Source: Lineus longissimus
Lineage: Eukaryota; Nemertea; Pilidiophora; Heteronemertea; Lineidae
Length of the DNA: 64,000 bases
Direction of reading: 5' to 3'
Assembly: GCF_910592395.1 (NCBI RefSeq)
Contig: NC_088313.1
Coordinates: 684,501 to 748,500 of the forward strand
In this document: positions 1 through 12,264 of the stretch, in pieces
Layout of the letters: each line of letters opens with the position of its first letter
How positions within the stretch are numbered: the stretch's first letter is position 1
Program-made: the position numbers and the translations under genes
The notes under the pieces: model-generated
The model's database searches: none
The model's input: only the letters and a program-made list of their open reading frames with translations
What the model was told of the DNA's origin: nothing

Positions 1-21
1 CTGTTTTTGTCACAAAAGTGC

Positions 22-105
22 CTTTAAGCACACTGCATTCATGTTTTGCCTTTGAACACACTGCATGCATGTTTTGCCTTTGAACACACTGCATGTAGTT
101 TTGCT
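22..105. repeat. 28-bp tandem repeat, 3 copies
   Basis: Three adjacent copies of a 28-base unit at 22-49, 50-77 and 78-105, each with the core ACACTGCAT followed by ATGTTTTGC or a close variant. The first copy differs by a few bases and the third is degenerate at its end. Confidence 0.85.
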
Positions 106-1929
106 ACTTGAAAGTCGGAGATCCAGTTTGTGTTATTTTCAATTTAACACAGTGAACAAGCGTACAATGCTATACATGCTGGGAGAAGAGTCCGTTGAGC
201 CCATTCTTTTGCTATGCTGGGTTTCTCAGTACCATTCGCGCATATTTTTGTCATAGCTATACACAGACAACATTAAATATGTCCATGCTAGATAACAAAG
301 AGTGTGGTAGTGGACTGTTCTTTCTTTCTTTATAGCATTGTATGTTTGTGACATGCTTGTCCCCAGTGTTTATTGTAAGCAAAAGTTCATTGTTACTGAG
401 CTTGTGACAGAAGCCTCACTTCTTAAAGTCTTACACTGTATGTCCTAAAAAATGTGACTTGAATTTCTTTTGGAAGAAAATATTCCGCTCTGTTGTGGAT
501 TTGTGTCTGAGCAACAGCTTGAAGATCAAGGTTCAGATAAACGACACACCCTAATCGATGGAGAGGGGCTCCTACCTTCACATTCATACAAAATCTTTTT
601 CAAAAACGTTTTTGGGACATCCTTGTGCTGTTTATCAAGTTGTTAGGTTGTAACCTCCTATTTCATGTCATATTATCATGGATATATACTGGTATAAAGC
701 AAAGAATATATTTTAATAAATAGTGCTAACGAGATATCCTAGTTAGTGTTGGTCTTCTTATATGTCTTCAGTCCAGAAATAAGATGAAGAGGAGCATATC
801 AAGATTATGGATGGCATGAAGGCTGTGAACTGTCTTCTCTGTGGTCACGTCGAGGTGTCTCACCCTCAGGTAGCCAGGTTGTAACCTAATGTCACAATGA
901 TAGTCAGGCTACAACACAATATCGGGAAGGTGGGAGACAGTTGCCATTAAACACAAGAATCTTTCATCAAACACACAAGACTCAATCTGAATATCAAAGA
1001 CATACATTGATTATAACTGTCTTCTCTGTAGCAGGGTCGAGCTGTTGTCTCAGATCTACATTGCACGATTCTAGGATGAGACGGAGAATTCAACGACCAT
1101 GTTCTTATATTGAGTGTTGACTGGTTCAAGATATCAGATCCTACTTGCTGACTTTGAGCTGGTAATCTGTGGGTCAGTCTCCGGTGATGTAATGATGAAG
1201 CAAAATACAATTTGTAGTGTCTCCTCCAGGGTTGTGACTGTCTTCGGAGAGTGTGTGACTTACAGACATAAGTTGGTCAATTAGACACATAAAACTCTCC
1301 GATGTTCATGATCAAGACCCCAGCAGCGTTGCCCCCCCCCCCCCCCCGCTTGATGAGATGCAAACGTACTTAATTTATGACGCAATTCAGTATTAGTGTC
1401 TCATTGACAGAAGTCATTTCTGAAGGACACGCCGGTACGTCCTCCAAGCTGATAATATATCCGTACGACACTCATCTTCTCTGGTGCTGCCATCTGAGCT
1501 AAGAAAATGGAACTAGGCAATGACGAAAAATTAAAAATATCGCCCGTTTTTAGGGCGGGGGACGATTTACAGCTGGAACCCCTGAACCAGCTCCCTCAGA
1601 TCCGTCATTCATTGAGTCAAAGCAAATATGAACCTGGTTTAATCTGTGGTTTATCTTATTAGTACACTACCCAGTGAGACTATTATATACTGTTCAAATT
1701 CTCAAGGCATTACATCCATGGTTTAACCCACTTACGTAGCAGGTGCGTTGCAGGTCAACTGTCTATGCTGCCACCTCTAATAGTGAGGACAAAGGACAAT
1801 AATAGTAGTCCCGGCAGCGAGGTTTTTTTTACAGGTAGGTTCGTACCATTGTGTACATTTAATTTATTATTAAAATAATTAAGTTGATGAAAAAAAAGCA
1901 ATAAAAACAAAAAAAAGCAATAAAAACAA

Positions 1930-2035
1930 AAAGTGCATAATTTTTTGGGTCCTTTCGAGATTCGAACTCGCACCAATTGTCAATGTGCAACGCTGATCTT
2001 GTTTACTGACTAACAACACGTGCGTTTCTTACTTG
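1930..2035 (-). mobile_element. tRNA-derived SINE fragment (probable)
   Basis: On the minus strand a tRNA-like T arm with the B-box core GTTCGAATC sits near 1955-1965, followed by an A-rich tract with two copies of a pattern like AAAAACAAAAAGCAAT (plus-strand 1885-1935). No matching 5' acceptor strand lies upstream, so this is not an intact tRNA gene. A pol III-type SINE head followed by an A-rich tail is the best reading. The limits are approximate. Confidence 0.35.
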
Positions 2036-3368
2036 ATGACGTCAGGCGAAGTTACTGAGCTCTGATTGGCGTTCAATGTACACAATCACAGGGAAACAAA
2101 TTCACATACGAGATGGAGACTGGTCTTTAGGGCACAACAATTAAGCTTCTGAGACGCTCCCTATAATATCGATGTATCTTATTTCATTTTCAGGGTCATG
2201 GAACAACTCTTCCCTCCGTGAAAAGACTTACACGGAGACAGAAATAACTCTGGGCCAAGTCTCAGTAGAACCATACCTTAACCCGACGTCACCAACCAGG
2301 GAAGGACACTTTTTCCAGTGGTCATTCCATTCTGCTACAGACTCGTCCATACGGCTCCTACCAAACTAATTCTTACAGTGACCATTCTCCCATGTTGCTT
2401 ACGCTACACAAAAATAAAAAAAAATCGAGGGTCAACCATTGAACTTTTGAGATATGTTGAATTTTGCACAACTCAGCGAAAAACGCACCAACTAACTGGC
2501 ACTGGACGGCATTTCAACACGGGCCCGACGCACATCCCAAGTTCAGTGTACAAATACGTCGGCAACAACAGTAAAATGCGTAGTTTTCTTGTTAGCCGCC
2601 TATTGAGTAGCGCTCGAGGTTTCAGAAACTCCATAAAAGATGTCTTTGCCAAAACGACTGCTAAAAATCAACACTGGCATACCGTGAGGACCAAGATATC
2701 AATGATTTTTTAGGAACTACGGTTACGGGTTGGCCGCGCATGAATACAAAAAAACTCCCTAATGAGACCGAAGTGCGAAACGACTTCGATTTGGAGCGAA
2801 ACGACTGGGGGCGAAAACCTCAGGGAGCGAAACAACTGAAGTCTTGTCAAAACGAGGCTGGTGACATCACCGGTTGAATTTTATAGTTTTGTTATTTTTA
2901 CAGCGACAAAAACTCCACGTTGGAAGTTTTCTGAAGAGATAAACAACCTTTAGTCGTGTTGAATCGATAAGTATAGGTGTGTAGGGTATCTAGGATTATT
3001 CAATATGTGCATCAGTTTGATCTCTTTGGCGACAGATGGCGAAATATCTTGTCCGTCTGGTGCACTGCTGCATGACATGGTGCCTGTCACTGTGGCCGGT
3101 CACAGTGAGTGAGTTGATAGGCCTAGATATCAACTCGCTGTGCTGCTGTGGTTTCATCTCCCCTGGCCTGGCCAAGCATAAACTTGCGGAGCGAAAAAAA
3201 AGGGAAACGCAGGGAGGCCATGCATGAACTAGTCTAGAACTAGATAGAATGATTGCAATAACAATGCCACCCAATGGGTTGTGCGTTTTTTGATGATTTT
3301 CACTTACACTGTATATTTGCTTGAAATAATTGTATATTACCATTGACCCCTAGAGGGTATTTTAGTGT

Positions 3369-3398
3369 AATAAATCAATTTGAATTTGAATTTGAATC
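3369..3398 (+). repeat. AATAAA plus (TTTGAA)n tail, LINE-like 3' end
   Basis: AATAAA is followed at once by about three copies of TTTGAA. Short-motif tails after a polyadenylation-like signal are typical of 3' ends of non-LTR retrotransposons. No reverse transcriptase frame is seen upstream, so this would be a heavily 5'-truncated copy. Confidence 0.35.
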
Positions 3399-4461
3399 TA
3401 CCCGAGATTTGACTTTTGACCTTTGTCTTTTGACTTGAGACAACAGATTTCTAATCCACAGTGATCATGAGCATTGGCGATTGCCATTAGGATGAGATGA
3501 GTACGACATGAGTCAATGATAATGACTGTGACCTGTCACATTCACAGTGTTTGACTGTGAGTGACAGTGACCACCACGAGCCAGGGCCAGGCCCTGGTCG
3601 GGTCAAATACTTCAAGACTTGACAGTGAAAGTCGGTGCTCGACCTACAAATCTGTCTGTGCCCAATGAATTCATTCAATTTACATGTGTCGATGTTTTCT
3701 GTAATTAGTCTGAAAGCATCAGTCAATATTCTAAGAATCCAAGAAAATCCAGACAGGAAGTTGTATGATTATGAATATGAATCACCTGAATGAAGTATTG
3801 ACTTATATGTACAGTCATAGTCATTGGCCTAACATCTTATGTCTTCGACTTCTCTTGACTAATGACTCAACCCCACAGAAGTGGTAGTTATTCAAACGAT
3901 GTTGAAACCTGACAGGCTGGCAGTTCTTCAGGACAATGATGTCATGCCAGCCTTAAATACTATAAAACTTTGGGCATTTCTGGCATAATGTGACTGACAT
4001 AACACTGGCTAGGTTGATCTGATTATAGTACTAGTAGCACCTATTCTGGTTGGCTGGAGTGGAAGTGGAACTTGCTGCCAGGGTTTTTAGTTTGAGAATT
4101 ATTCTGTTGTCCTCAATCCGTTGAATTTGATAATGGTGCTTCCAAATGTCAGGTTTGTATCGTTTTAGAGTGTTGTGCTGAATATTTTGTTTATTCGGGA
4201 ATGGGTCTACTCGCCAAAACCTGCTGGATGGGTGAATGGGACACTGTCCTCTCACTCTCTGATGTTTTTTCTGACTACTCTATTCAGGATGTTGCCAGCT
4301 AGCTCTGTGGTCATTGCCTCAAGCCAGCAGTTTAGCAGTCAGTAGGAAATTGCCTAGCTCATAAAGGTCAAATACTGTTGTGCCAACCTGTTATCCAAAT
4401 TATATAATTTGATTTTGATATCAATATGAGGTATCTTTCTCCTTCCAGACGTTCCACCAGA

Positions 4462-6761
4462 ATGGTCAAGCTCTTCTGCTTAACCATACTTTACAAGAGG
4501 TATGATGGTAAGGTACAGAAATTTGCCTCCGGTTCCGAACTGGCTTCGTTTGGATATTTCCAAAGAAACAGGTAAGAGCTACTGGGGAAAGAACTGATGT
4601 AAATTCACTACTTTCCTTTTGTGTTTTGTTAGATCCTTGTTTCCTTCTGCTGTGAATTTGTTTGGTTTAGTTTTTTTTTCTTTTTCTCTAAAAAGAGAGA
4701 TCTCTCTCTCTCTCAAGCAAGAGTGTTTGGAATTCCACTCAGTGTTGGCCTATGAAAAGCCCTGTAATGTGAGCTCCAGGCTGTCGGAGCTTGACAAGCA
4801 TGACGGGGGTCTCTTGATTGGTCAATACCTCATCAGAAGTTTAGGAATTAAGCTGTGGATTATGCGTCTTAACAAACATTATGATATTAAAAAAGTACTT
4901 GTTAATTTCATGATAAACAATTTGATCATTGTTTTTCAGTGTACAAGAGTTCATGGACTTCACCAGTAAAATAATTGCAGAGAGAACTCAAACATGCTCA
5001 AGGGAAACAGTCAAAGAACAAGGTATTAAAGTCACTTTCAAACTTCGGATTCAAAACTCAATTCACAATACTTGATGACTTCATTCATTTATACTTGGGT
5101 TCAGAACTCAGTTTAGATTATGTAGCATATTTACTTGTTTTTATGCTGAAGATGGTTGACAGAACGGTTAATTTAGAATCAGTTCGAACATAGTCACCTG
5201 GCAACAAGAGACTAGAGTAAGAATTAGGTTAAATCATGATTATTTGTATACCTTGTTAATCGTAAATTACTTAAAATACCATCTGTTTCTCTTGCAGAAT
5301 ATCTGTGCCACGTGTATGTAAGAAGTGATAATCTGTGTGGTGTGCTCATATCGGACCACGATTACCCGACTCGTGTGGGGTTCACTCTCATCAACAAGGT
5401 CAGATTAAGTACTATTCATGACCAATCTGTGACTAATATCAGTGTGCTTAAAGATAGGGTGACCTGGTTACAGTAATACATTAGTGTCCCATGAAGATTC
5501 CACTGTTTATAGGTTTGCCAGACCTATTGTAACATTTCTAAATATCAGCCTTCATCACAACACTAAGCACTTGTTCATTCTTACAGGCGTTAGATGAATT
5601 TGCCAATAAATTCCCCTCAGAAACATGGACCAGTTTAACCGACAGGTAAGTGTGATTCTAGATAGAAATTACACCGATTGGCAATTTTGATAAGGCTGGT
5701 CTGTACTTGTATTGTATTGTATTGGTCTTGCTGTTCGTCTCTGAAAGGACAAACAAATGTCCTGCAAAAGGTTCATCCGTCTCAACCATTTAGAGGTGTG
5801 TATGAAGCATGTGTTGAGGCTTTTGCCTTATTACGTAAAGGGAATTGCTCCCTCCTGGTTAGGCGTGAGTTTTATAGTCATAAGACATCGAAAATAGCAA
5901 CACTGACAGTTCTTAAGGAACACTGAATCCAATATCAGATATTCATACTTGTTGTTATTTCAGGAGTTCACAATTTCCTTACTGTTTAGAAGTGCTTCAG
6001 AAATACCAGGACCCCAAAAAAGCTGACCCAATGATGCGGCTTCAGGAAGACTTGGATGAAACAAAAATAATTCTTGTAAGTCAACCCTTGGAACGAAGCG
6101 TTATCAAAGTGATCTTGATCATATCAGTTGTCGTCATCTCCATGTGATCCAGAACTAAACAGTTCTTCACCTAACACAAGATGACATAGGAGTACATCTA
6201 TTGATAATAACGCAATAGTTGTGGGTATTCGGCTTTGAAACAGATTACTTTCATCTTACTCATACTGGTTGAAATTTTGAATGGATATTTATGCCTAACA
6301 AGAAATTCTCTCTTGAAGAGAGCACAACTGACAAAAAAGTCAATGCTCTGGCACTGGATGAGTTAATTTTCCATTCTGCATGATTGATATGAGCGTTATT
6401 TGTTTACTCTTCCAGCACAACACTATAGAAGCTGTGTTAGAACGTGGAGAAAAGTTAGATGACTTGGTGGAAAAATCAGAAGGACTAAGTTTGCAGTCGA
6501 AAACGTTTTATAAAACTGTAAGTATTGAGTTGTTCATTATTTTCTCTTTTCAGTTCCGGCAAACCCCTTTATTTTTGTGAGCCCCATATTTTTGCGAGAG
6601 GAGGTGCAGTTGCAAACGTCAGGGGTGCTAAAATGTTTAACTTTGAATGGAAACTTTTGCATGGCGGTAGTATTTTAGTGAATTATGTGTCCAAAATGAC
6701 TTACCTGTCAATGTCTTTTTTTCAGGCCAAGAAAACAAATTCCTGTTGTGTGATCCTGTAG
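4462..6761 (+). CDS. YKT6: YKT6 v-SNARE homolog, 7 coding exons
   Basis: Exons: 4462-4571, 4940-5022, 5298-5398, 5587-5645, 5964-6075, 6416-6517, 6726-6761; 603 nt, 200 aa plus stop, against 198 aa for human YKT6. All introns are GT-AG with consistent phases. Residues 1 to about 130 form the longin domain (start [13 protein letters not shown]; then [22 protein letters not shown]). The SNARE helix follows, with the zero-layer Arg expected at R165 in [11 protein letters not shown]. The protein ends NSCCVIL: C196 fits the family's upstream acylation/second prenylation site and C197 is the CaaX prenyl site. YKT6 proteins drive ER-Golgi, endosomal and autophagosome-lysosome fusion and cycle between a prenylated soluble form and membranes. 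The start is fixed by homology; an acceptor just upstream at 4447-4448 implies a spliced 5' UTR. The last residue is Leu, where human has Met (see findings). Confidence 0.96.
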
Positions 6762-9700
6762 TATATTGTCGTCACGCCCACCGGAGTATAGAAGACACAC
6801 CTAGGTCTTCCCCATGATAATCTGACACTGCTTCTTGTGAGTTTTGTACCAAGATATTGTGATTGAACAATGTTATAGCAATGTTGCTGCCAGATGCCTC
6901 ACGGCTTGCTGCTTCTCTGACCCAAGTGAGAGCCAGCGCTGCTGCCCTTTATTCAAAAGAAAAAGAGAATGGTGAAGTTTGATCTTGTGTCATGTTCAAT
7001 TTGGCATCAGTACCCTCAGTTGGAGATATCAGAAGTATCATTGTAATGATTTTAGAGATATAGGCATATCCCAAATTATGAACTAAGAAGTTTCCAGCCC
7101 CTATCTTTTTGACATTCTTGGCCGCGGTTTGGACTGTGATGATGCACTGCACATCATTGCACTCTAGAGAGAGGTAACGAAATTGGCGATAATAATTTCG
7201 AAGTTGTGGTGAGGATGAGAGACATCTGGTGGTAAGATTGGATGTTATTGTAGATTGTCTGCATCCAGTGGTGCTATTTATAAAATAGATGATGGTCCTC
7301 ACCAGCTTGAAGACTTAGCTAATGTCATGTCTACATTCAAAGGAAGTAACCATCTTAATATCACCACATGTCCTAATACTTGTGTAAATTACAGTCAAAA
7401 GTGTGATTGCATATTGTTTTAGGGACCGCTTTCCAAAACTTTGACGAAATCCAGATTGAAATAATATGTTGAAAAAAAAGAGAGCAATTATAAGTTGAAG
7501 GAAGATGGAGATATGGAGAACTGTATGTGCTTGGACGTATGTTCTAATTGAGCATGTTGACTGGTGGCAGAACATCAAATAAATTATTGTAAAAATATTT
7601 TTGGCTGTGGTCTAAGTTGGTGCATGTGGATGAGAAAAATAGGTTATTTTTACCAGCCCTTACATGTATGTTTTAAGTTGTGATGGTACCGGTACATGCC
7701 ATAAATTGTATGGAACAATACTTTAGTAGTGATAAATTTATATTGATATAAAATATCTTGCCTGTTAATGTTATTTTCAATTCAAGGTGTTGTACTGGTC
7801 ATAGATATTTCAGTTGAATATGTTGTCAATGTTATTTTTTGGTTGTCTGCGCTCTTCGAGGACCATGTACAGGGGAACCGAAATGTATAAAATTGTACTG
7901 GGTGTCAAAAAATGCATGTGGATGTGTGGAAAGAAAGGCTTGTCAATTTTGTTTAAAATCACTGAAGCCCCACCCACCTGTACCATTGCTGAGGGCAGTC
8001 TCTTTAGGTTGATGATAATGATTGATGCTGAAAACACGGATCGAAAAGTCGTATTTATATTTTGTGAATTCGTTATAGTATTGTCTTATTTTGAAAACAT
8101 ATGTTTGGTAAATATCATACTGGCATGGTGATCGGGTCTACTTACATACTCTTTTACATTGATATTAGTAATCAGTATAAAGGCCACACTTATACATGCA
8201 GCACATTAATGAGACCAGGGTGCCTTCTTTAAAACAGCTGTTAAATGTCTGCCTTTATGCATCTGGACTCACAAGGCTCAGAGATCGCAGAGTCCCTTTA
8301 ACACGCTCCAATGAGCTCATTAACGAGACTTTGCAACCTCTGCCTGTTTAGAAAGATGGGAATAGGACTTGTTAGGGTAAGATGCCCAAGGTTTGCCATT
8401 TGGTTAAATGGAATTGCATGCGCAAATTAGGAGTAAAATTGTACGTTTTATTATTTTATGTTGGTGTATACTGTGTTTGTGTGTTCAAGTGAGCTGAGGA
8501 GCTTTGAAGTGCAGGGTTTCTGAGCCAGGCTTTTCCCCTACACACAGTATGTTTTGAATGCATAAGCAGATGAGTTTGAGAGATGGAGCTGAGGTCATTT
8601 TACAGTCCTCTTTTGAGTTGATGAATACATTTGACTGTTGCAGTCTTACACTCATCCGAATAATGATATGGACAGTCAGTATACATTGATTGGGGAGTTG
8701 TTGGATTTCAGCCTTGGCAATGAAGTCTGTTGTTCATGCTGTAAAACTTAACCATGTATTTCAATCATAAATATAATGGTCTATTAAAAGTCTGAGCAAA
8801 ATATGTTGTTAATTTTTTCCATTAGTTTGGAGCTCTGATGAGCTTCATTGTTATAGAAACGAGTTACTCAGACATGGACATAGTTGCAGTATATATGCAA
8901 AAAGTGTCTCTGCTTTTTGGTCAATGTTGCATCTCTTGTATATATGTTGTGTTGTTAATAGTCAGGATAGAGATGCACCTTGGATATTCAGAATGAACAT
9001 TTCAATGTCAGAATCAGAGAGTAGTTTTCCACCAATGGCAATATGTACAAATATGTGTTATATATTCATGCTTTTGTCTGCGATATAATAGTTTGCTAGT
9101 CAAACAAAATGGATTGGCAGTGACTGTAATATCTCACGGCCCAGAAGTCAGGCGAGGGCCTTTGACCGGTTTGTTCAAACAGCATTTGTGGAAACGGAGT
9201 CTACTTTGGGCAAATCAGATCACATGGTATTTGTGAAAAATAGTCGTTATCAACTTCTCAATGTTTGTCCATTACAAAGACCATATAACTGAACTGAGTC
9301 TTTAAGATTGGTACTAGGTGTGAAATAGTCTTGCTACTTCTCAAGTTCAAACATGTTATAAAAAAACATTTTGTTCGCAAGAGAAGTGAGATCATTATTT
9401 AACTTAAAAGTAGGAAGATTGTTTTTTCACACTCTGTATAAATAGTTTTCTTGTTTTATCACAAGTCTGGCCTTATTTTGTGTACCTGGTGAACACTAGA
9501 ATTTCTTTATCTCTCAGAAACCTGACTGCTGATTCTGCATCCTCTTCTCAATGGAAAGGAGTATATTTTTCTTAGAATTCCTTCAGCTTCTGAACAAAGC
9601 TGTATGTTGTTGACCATGTTAGTTTGTTAATTTAGGAAATACCAAATATCTTTTCAAAGGAAGGGTTCCCACAAGAAAATACAAGGAGCATGAAATGACT

Positions 9701-10330
9701 GGTGTAGCCCTTTAAGTCCAAAAATGACTCATGTAGTCCTTTAAGAATTCTTGAGGCTTCAGTTTTCACAATAAGAGTAAGAGGTCATTATTGCTGTAAG
9801 GTAGCTGTAGAGAAAAGCAAAAGGTAGTAGCATGGTTTTGATACAATGACAATAGAGCTAGTTTCAATGTAATACTGGGTGTTACAAAATTACTTGACAC
9901 TTTTCAAGTCTAATAGTTTTGAATGTTTAAGTGATGAAAATATATTGTTATGTATTACAGTACTAGATGTATTACCATTATTGTCAGTTACGTCTTAGGA
10001 TAATATGTTGGTCCCTTAGTTATCATAAGGGTGATATTTGAAGTTAAAAGAATATATCACAAGTGTACAAAGTGTCAAGTGTTTTGTAACACCCAGTACT
10101 TTTCTTGTGTCCACCATATGTTGTGTAGACATTGGCAAAATTTGTGGATGGCAGCATCACAAGAAAATATATTGTGTCTGTATTATAGATCTCTATGTTG
10201 TCGTTTGTATTGGACATGGGTGTCAACTGGCCTAAATGAGACTTGAGATGATCGTGTGCCAGTCATTGTTGTACAGAACTACAGCCTTGTGTATGTATGT
10301 GTAAATAAACTGTGGTTAGATCAAACATGG
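6762..10330 (+). other. Probable long 3' UTR of YKT6
   Basis: About 3.5 kb of AT-rich, plus-strand T-rich sequence without any exon-like open frame follows the YKT6 stop. AATAAA occurs at 7578-7583 and at 10304-10309. The second is followed by a T/G-rich stretch and precedes a change in composition. Assignment to YKT6 rests on position and base composition only; the shorter isoform ending near 7.6 kb is equally possible. Confidence 0.4.
10304..10309 (+). terminator. Candidate distal YKT6 poly(A) signal
   Basis: A canonical AATAAA hexamer with T-rich/G-T sequence within the following 40 bases. It is the last good signal before the convergent FBXO41 transcript region. Confidence 0.35.
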
Positions 10331-10722
10331 CGTTCGTTATTTTTTGCCCCTCCCCTGACCCCCTCTGTATGTAAGGACCCAAGGAAAAGCAGGATCCTTT
10401 GTCATTGCCATCTGTTGATGCCAGATGGTAGTACTTAGCCGGGAAACTTCAAATTTGGTGTGCATGTGTATGTTCTGGTCCAGAGTTTAGTGCACATTGA
10501 CCTCATTCTGGCTAATACTCTTTCTGAAAGCCTTCCTCTGATCAAACTGTGATTCGAAGCCAGGGTCACATTGATGGTAGGTGTACTATCTAATCAGTTC
10601 ACTCAAATACAGGATTTCAGTAGGGCAAACTTAGCCAAGGTAATTAGTGAAGGGTGATGGGTGGGGATGCAGGTAAGAGATGGAGAGAACAAAACAACAC
10701 TGAAACACATATTGTGAATAGA

Positions 10723-10728
10723 TTTAAT
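10723..10728 (-). terminator. Candidate FBXO41 poly(A) signal (ATTAAA)
   Basis: ATTAAA on the minus strand followed 10-45 bases downstream by a GTGTTTCAGTGTTG-type GT-rich element. I found no AATAAA on this strand between here and the stop codon. Confidence 0.35.
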
Positions 10729-10874
10729 TCAAACACCAAAAGGGAAGACAATTCTCATGTTGATATGACTACATTCAGCAGAATTATAATATTCCATAAA
10801 GTAATTGACATGTTTTTTATCCTGTTTCCTTTCTCAAGCATTGACTGGAGTACACAGCAAATGTATCAAGCCAT

Positions 10875-10945
10875 CCTGAGGAAATCAGGGGTTAATGTTC
10901 AGTGCAGGACCGGGGAAGCGAACATTAGCCCCCGATGTCCTCAGG
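10875..10945. other. 71-nt imperfect inverted repeat (hairpin)
   Basis: Arms 10875-10900 and 10920-10945 match at 23 of 26 positions when one is reverse-complemented, around a 19-base loop. It could fold in a transcript of either strand, including the FBXO41 3' UTR. The size fits a miRNA precursor or a small foldback element. I do not recognise a known miRNA seed family. Confidence 0.7.
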
Positions 10946-12264
10946 AGGTATCAAGTGTGATCTCGAATCAATAATGTGGTGGCATAGTTGACATAGTAAT
11001 ATCAAGTAGCAGGAGAGTGAGTCAGTGATACCCTGATGAAATTACACACATGTTGCACAGAGCAATGCTTGTTTTAAAATTAGATGAGGCAAATGACTTG
11101 ATCTAAGATTTAAACTGGTCACAAGAAAGGAATGTTATGCCAGAAGTAATGATACCAATCTGACCGGCCTACCAGTACATTTCTCGATAGAAACTTATTA
11201 TAAGTATAGTAATAGTAGGACGGATATTACACTTTAAAAAAAACCTCCAGTTTTACAGTATATTCACAGTTTTACAGTATACCAACAGTATGTGGTGTTT
11301 AGAGTTACTGAAAGGCCTGTTCATCTACATGTATGTATAAATATGGCAGTCACAATCAAAACCCTTTTGGCCAATCATGGAAACACATTATTGGAATCAA
11401 AAAATACCTTCAGCGCTTAAGTTTGAGCAGTTGAAATAACAAAATAAAGTGACTAGTTTACCAACCAGCACAAGGCAAAGATATTATGAATACATTTACT
11501 ATCTATGATATCCAATAACCACCATTATGTAAATGTTTTTCAAACAATAATAAAAAATATAGAAATAATATAAAATTCCCAACACCATCACAGCCCATAT
11601 ATATGGTACATACAATTATTGCAATCCAAAAAATTGAATATAGCCCCCAAAAAATATTTATAACCAAATACAATCATCAATAGATACATGTAGTCCAAGT
11701 ACAGCAACAAAATATATATCTGATAGGGGGCTCTAGACAGAAGCTAGGGGGTCAAACTGGCTAAATTACTTCATTGATATTACATTGACTGTACCATTGT
11801 ACAAGTGACAATGGATGTAACTACTATAACATCATGTAGGACAAGTAAAGTCAAACACCAAGATCAATAAATGCGTATCTTACAATCATTTACACAGTAT
11901 AATCATGAATATCTGGCAACAAAGGTGAAACAACCTTCGCAGCCTGATCCTATATCAAACAGTTTAAGGACAGGATTTAACTTTAAAGAAGGTCTTTTGA
12001 TGCAAAGACCGTTCTCAAAGTTAAAGCTTGTGCAATGACGTCCCTGTTGACTGTCATTCTGGCATGCTGACATCAACAAAAGAAGTAAGCAGACGTCAAT
12101 CTGACCATCAAGATGGCAGATTTTTCTGCGATGACATCATTTAGACAGGCTCCGCAGAGCTGTCCATTTGACACATTATCAAAGGCGAACTTCAATAATC
12201 ATTGAGCATACACAACAGGAAGACTAGAAGTATGAATCCTAATTTCAGCACCATCTTATCGATA

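Larger units (their letters stand above)
1..4448. other. Non-coding 5' region of the window, no gene model supported
   Basis: I see no exon chain here. The first ~720 bases are T-rich on the plus strand and end with AATAAA at 715-720, so they could be the 3' UTR of a plus-strand gene lying outside the window. A poly-C run lies near 1330. Possible repeat debris: a tRNA-like B box near 1945-1980 (minus strand) and a LINE-like tail at 3369-3398. Short open frames (for example 2318-2713, 3036-3227) show no family resemblance. The YKT6 coding start follows a splice acceptor at 4447-4448, so a non-coding YKT6 exon and promoter probably lie in this stretch. One candidate is the ATGGCG-containing segment ending at a GTGAGT near 3105, but I cannot prove it. 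Confidence 0.5.
10331..12264 (-). other. Intergenic gap and probable FBXO41 3' UTR
   Basis: From the FBXO41 stop to about 10.7 kb the sequence has no open frame of note and would be 3' UTR on the minus strand. A minus-strand ATTAAA lies at 10723-10728, with a GT-rich segment just beyond it in the transcript direction (10680-10718), a reasonable cleavage signal. A strong hairpin lies at 10875-10945. A short stretch of about 400 bases separates the likely ends of the convergent YKT6 and FBXO41 transcripts. Confidence 0.4.

Noticed and set aside
1930-2035. Functional tRNA gene on the minus strand
   Set aside because: Only a T-arm/B-box region is present; no pairing 5' acceptor strand or proper anticodon arm could be drawn.
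2318-2713. 131-codon plus-strand frame
   Set aside because: No recognised motif; starts inside another short frame and has repeat-like, low-complexity codon use.
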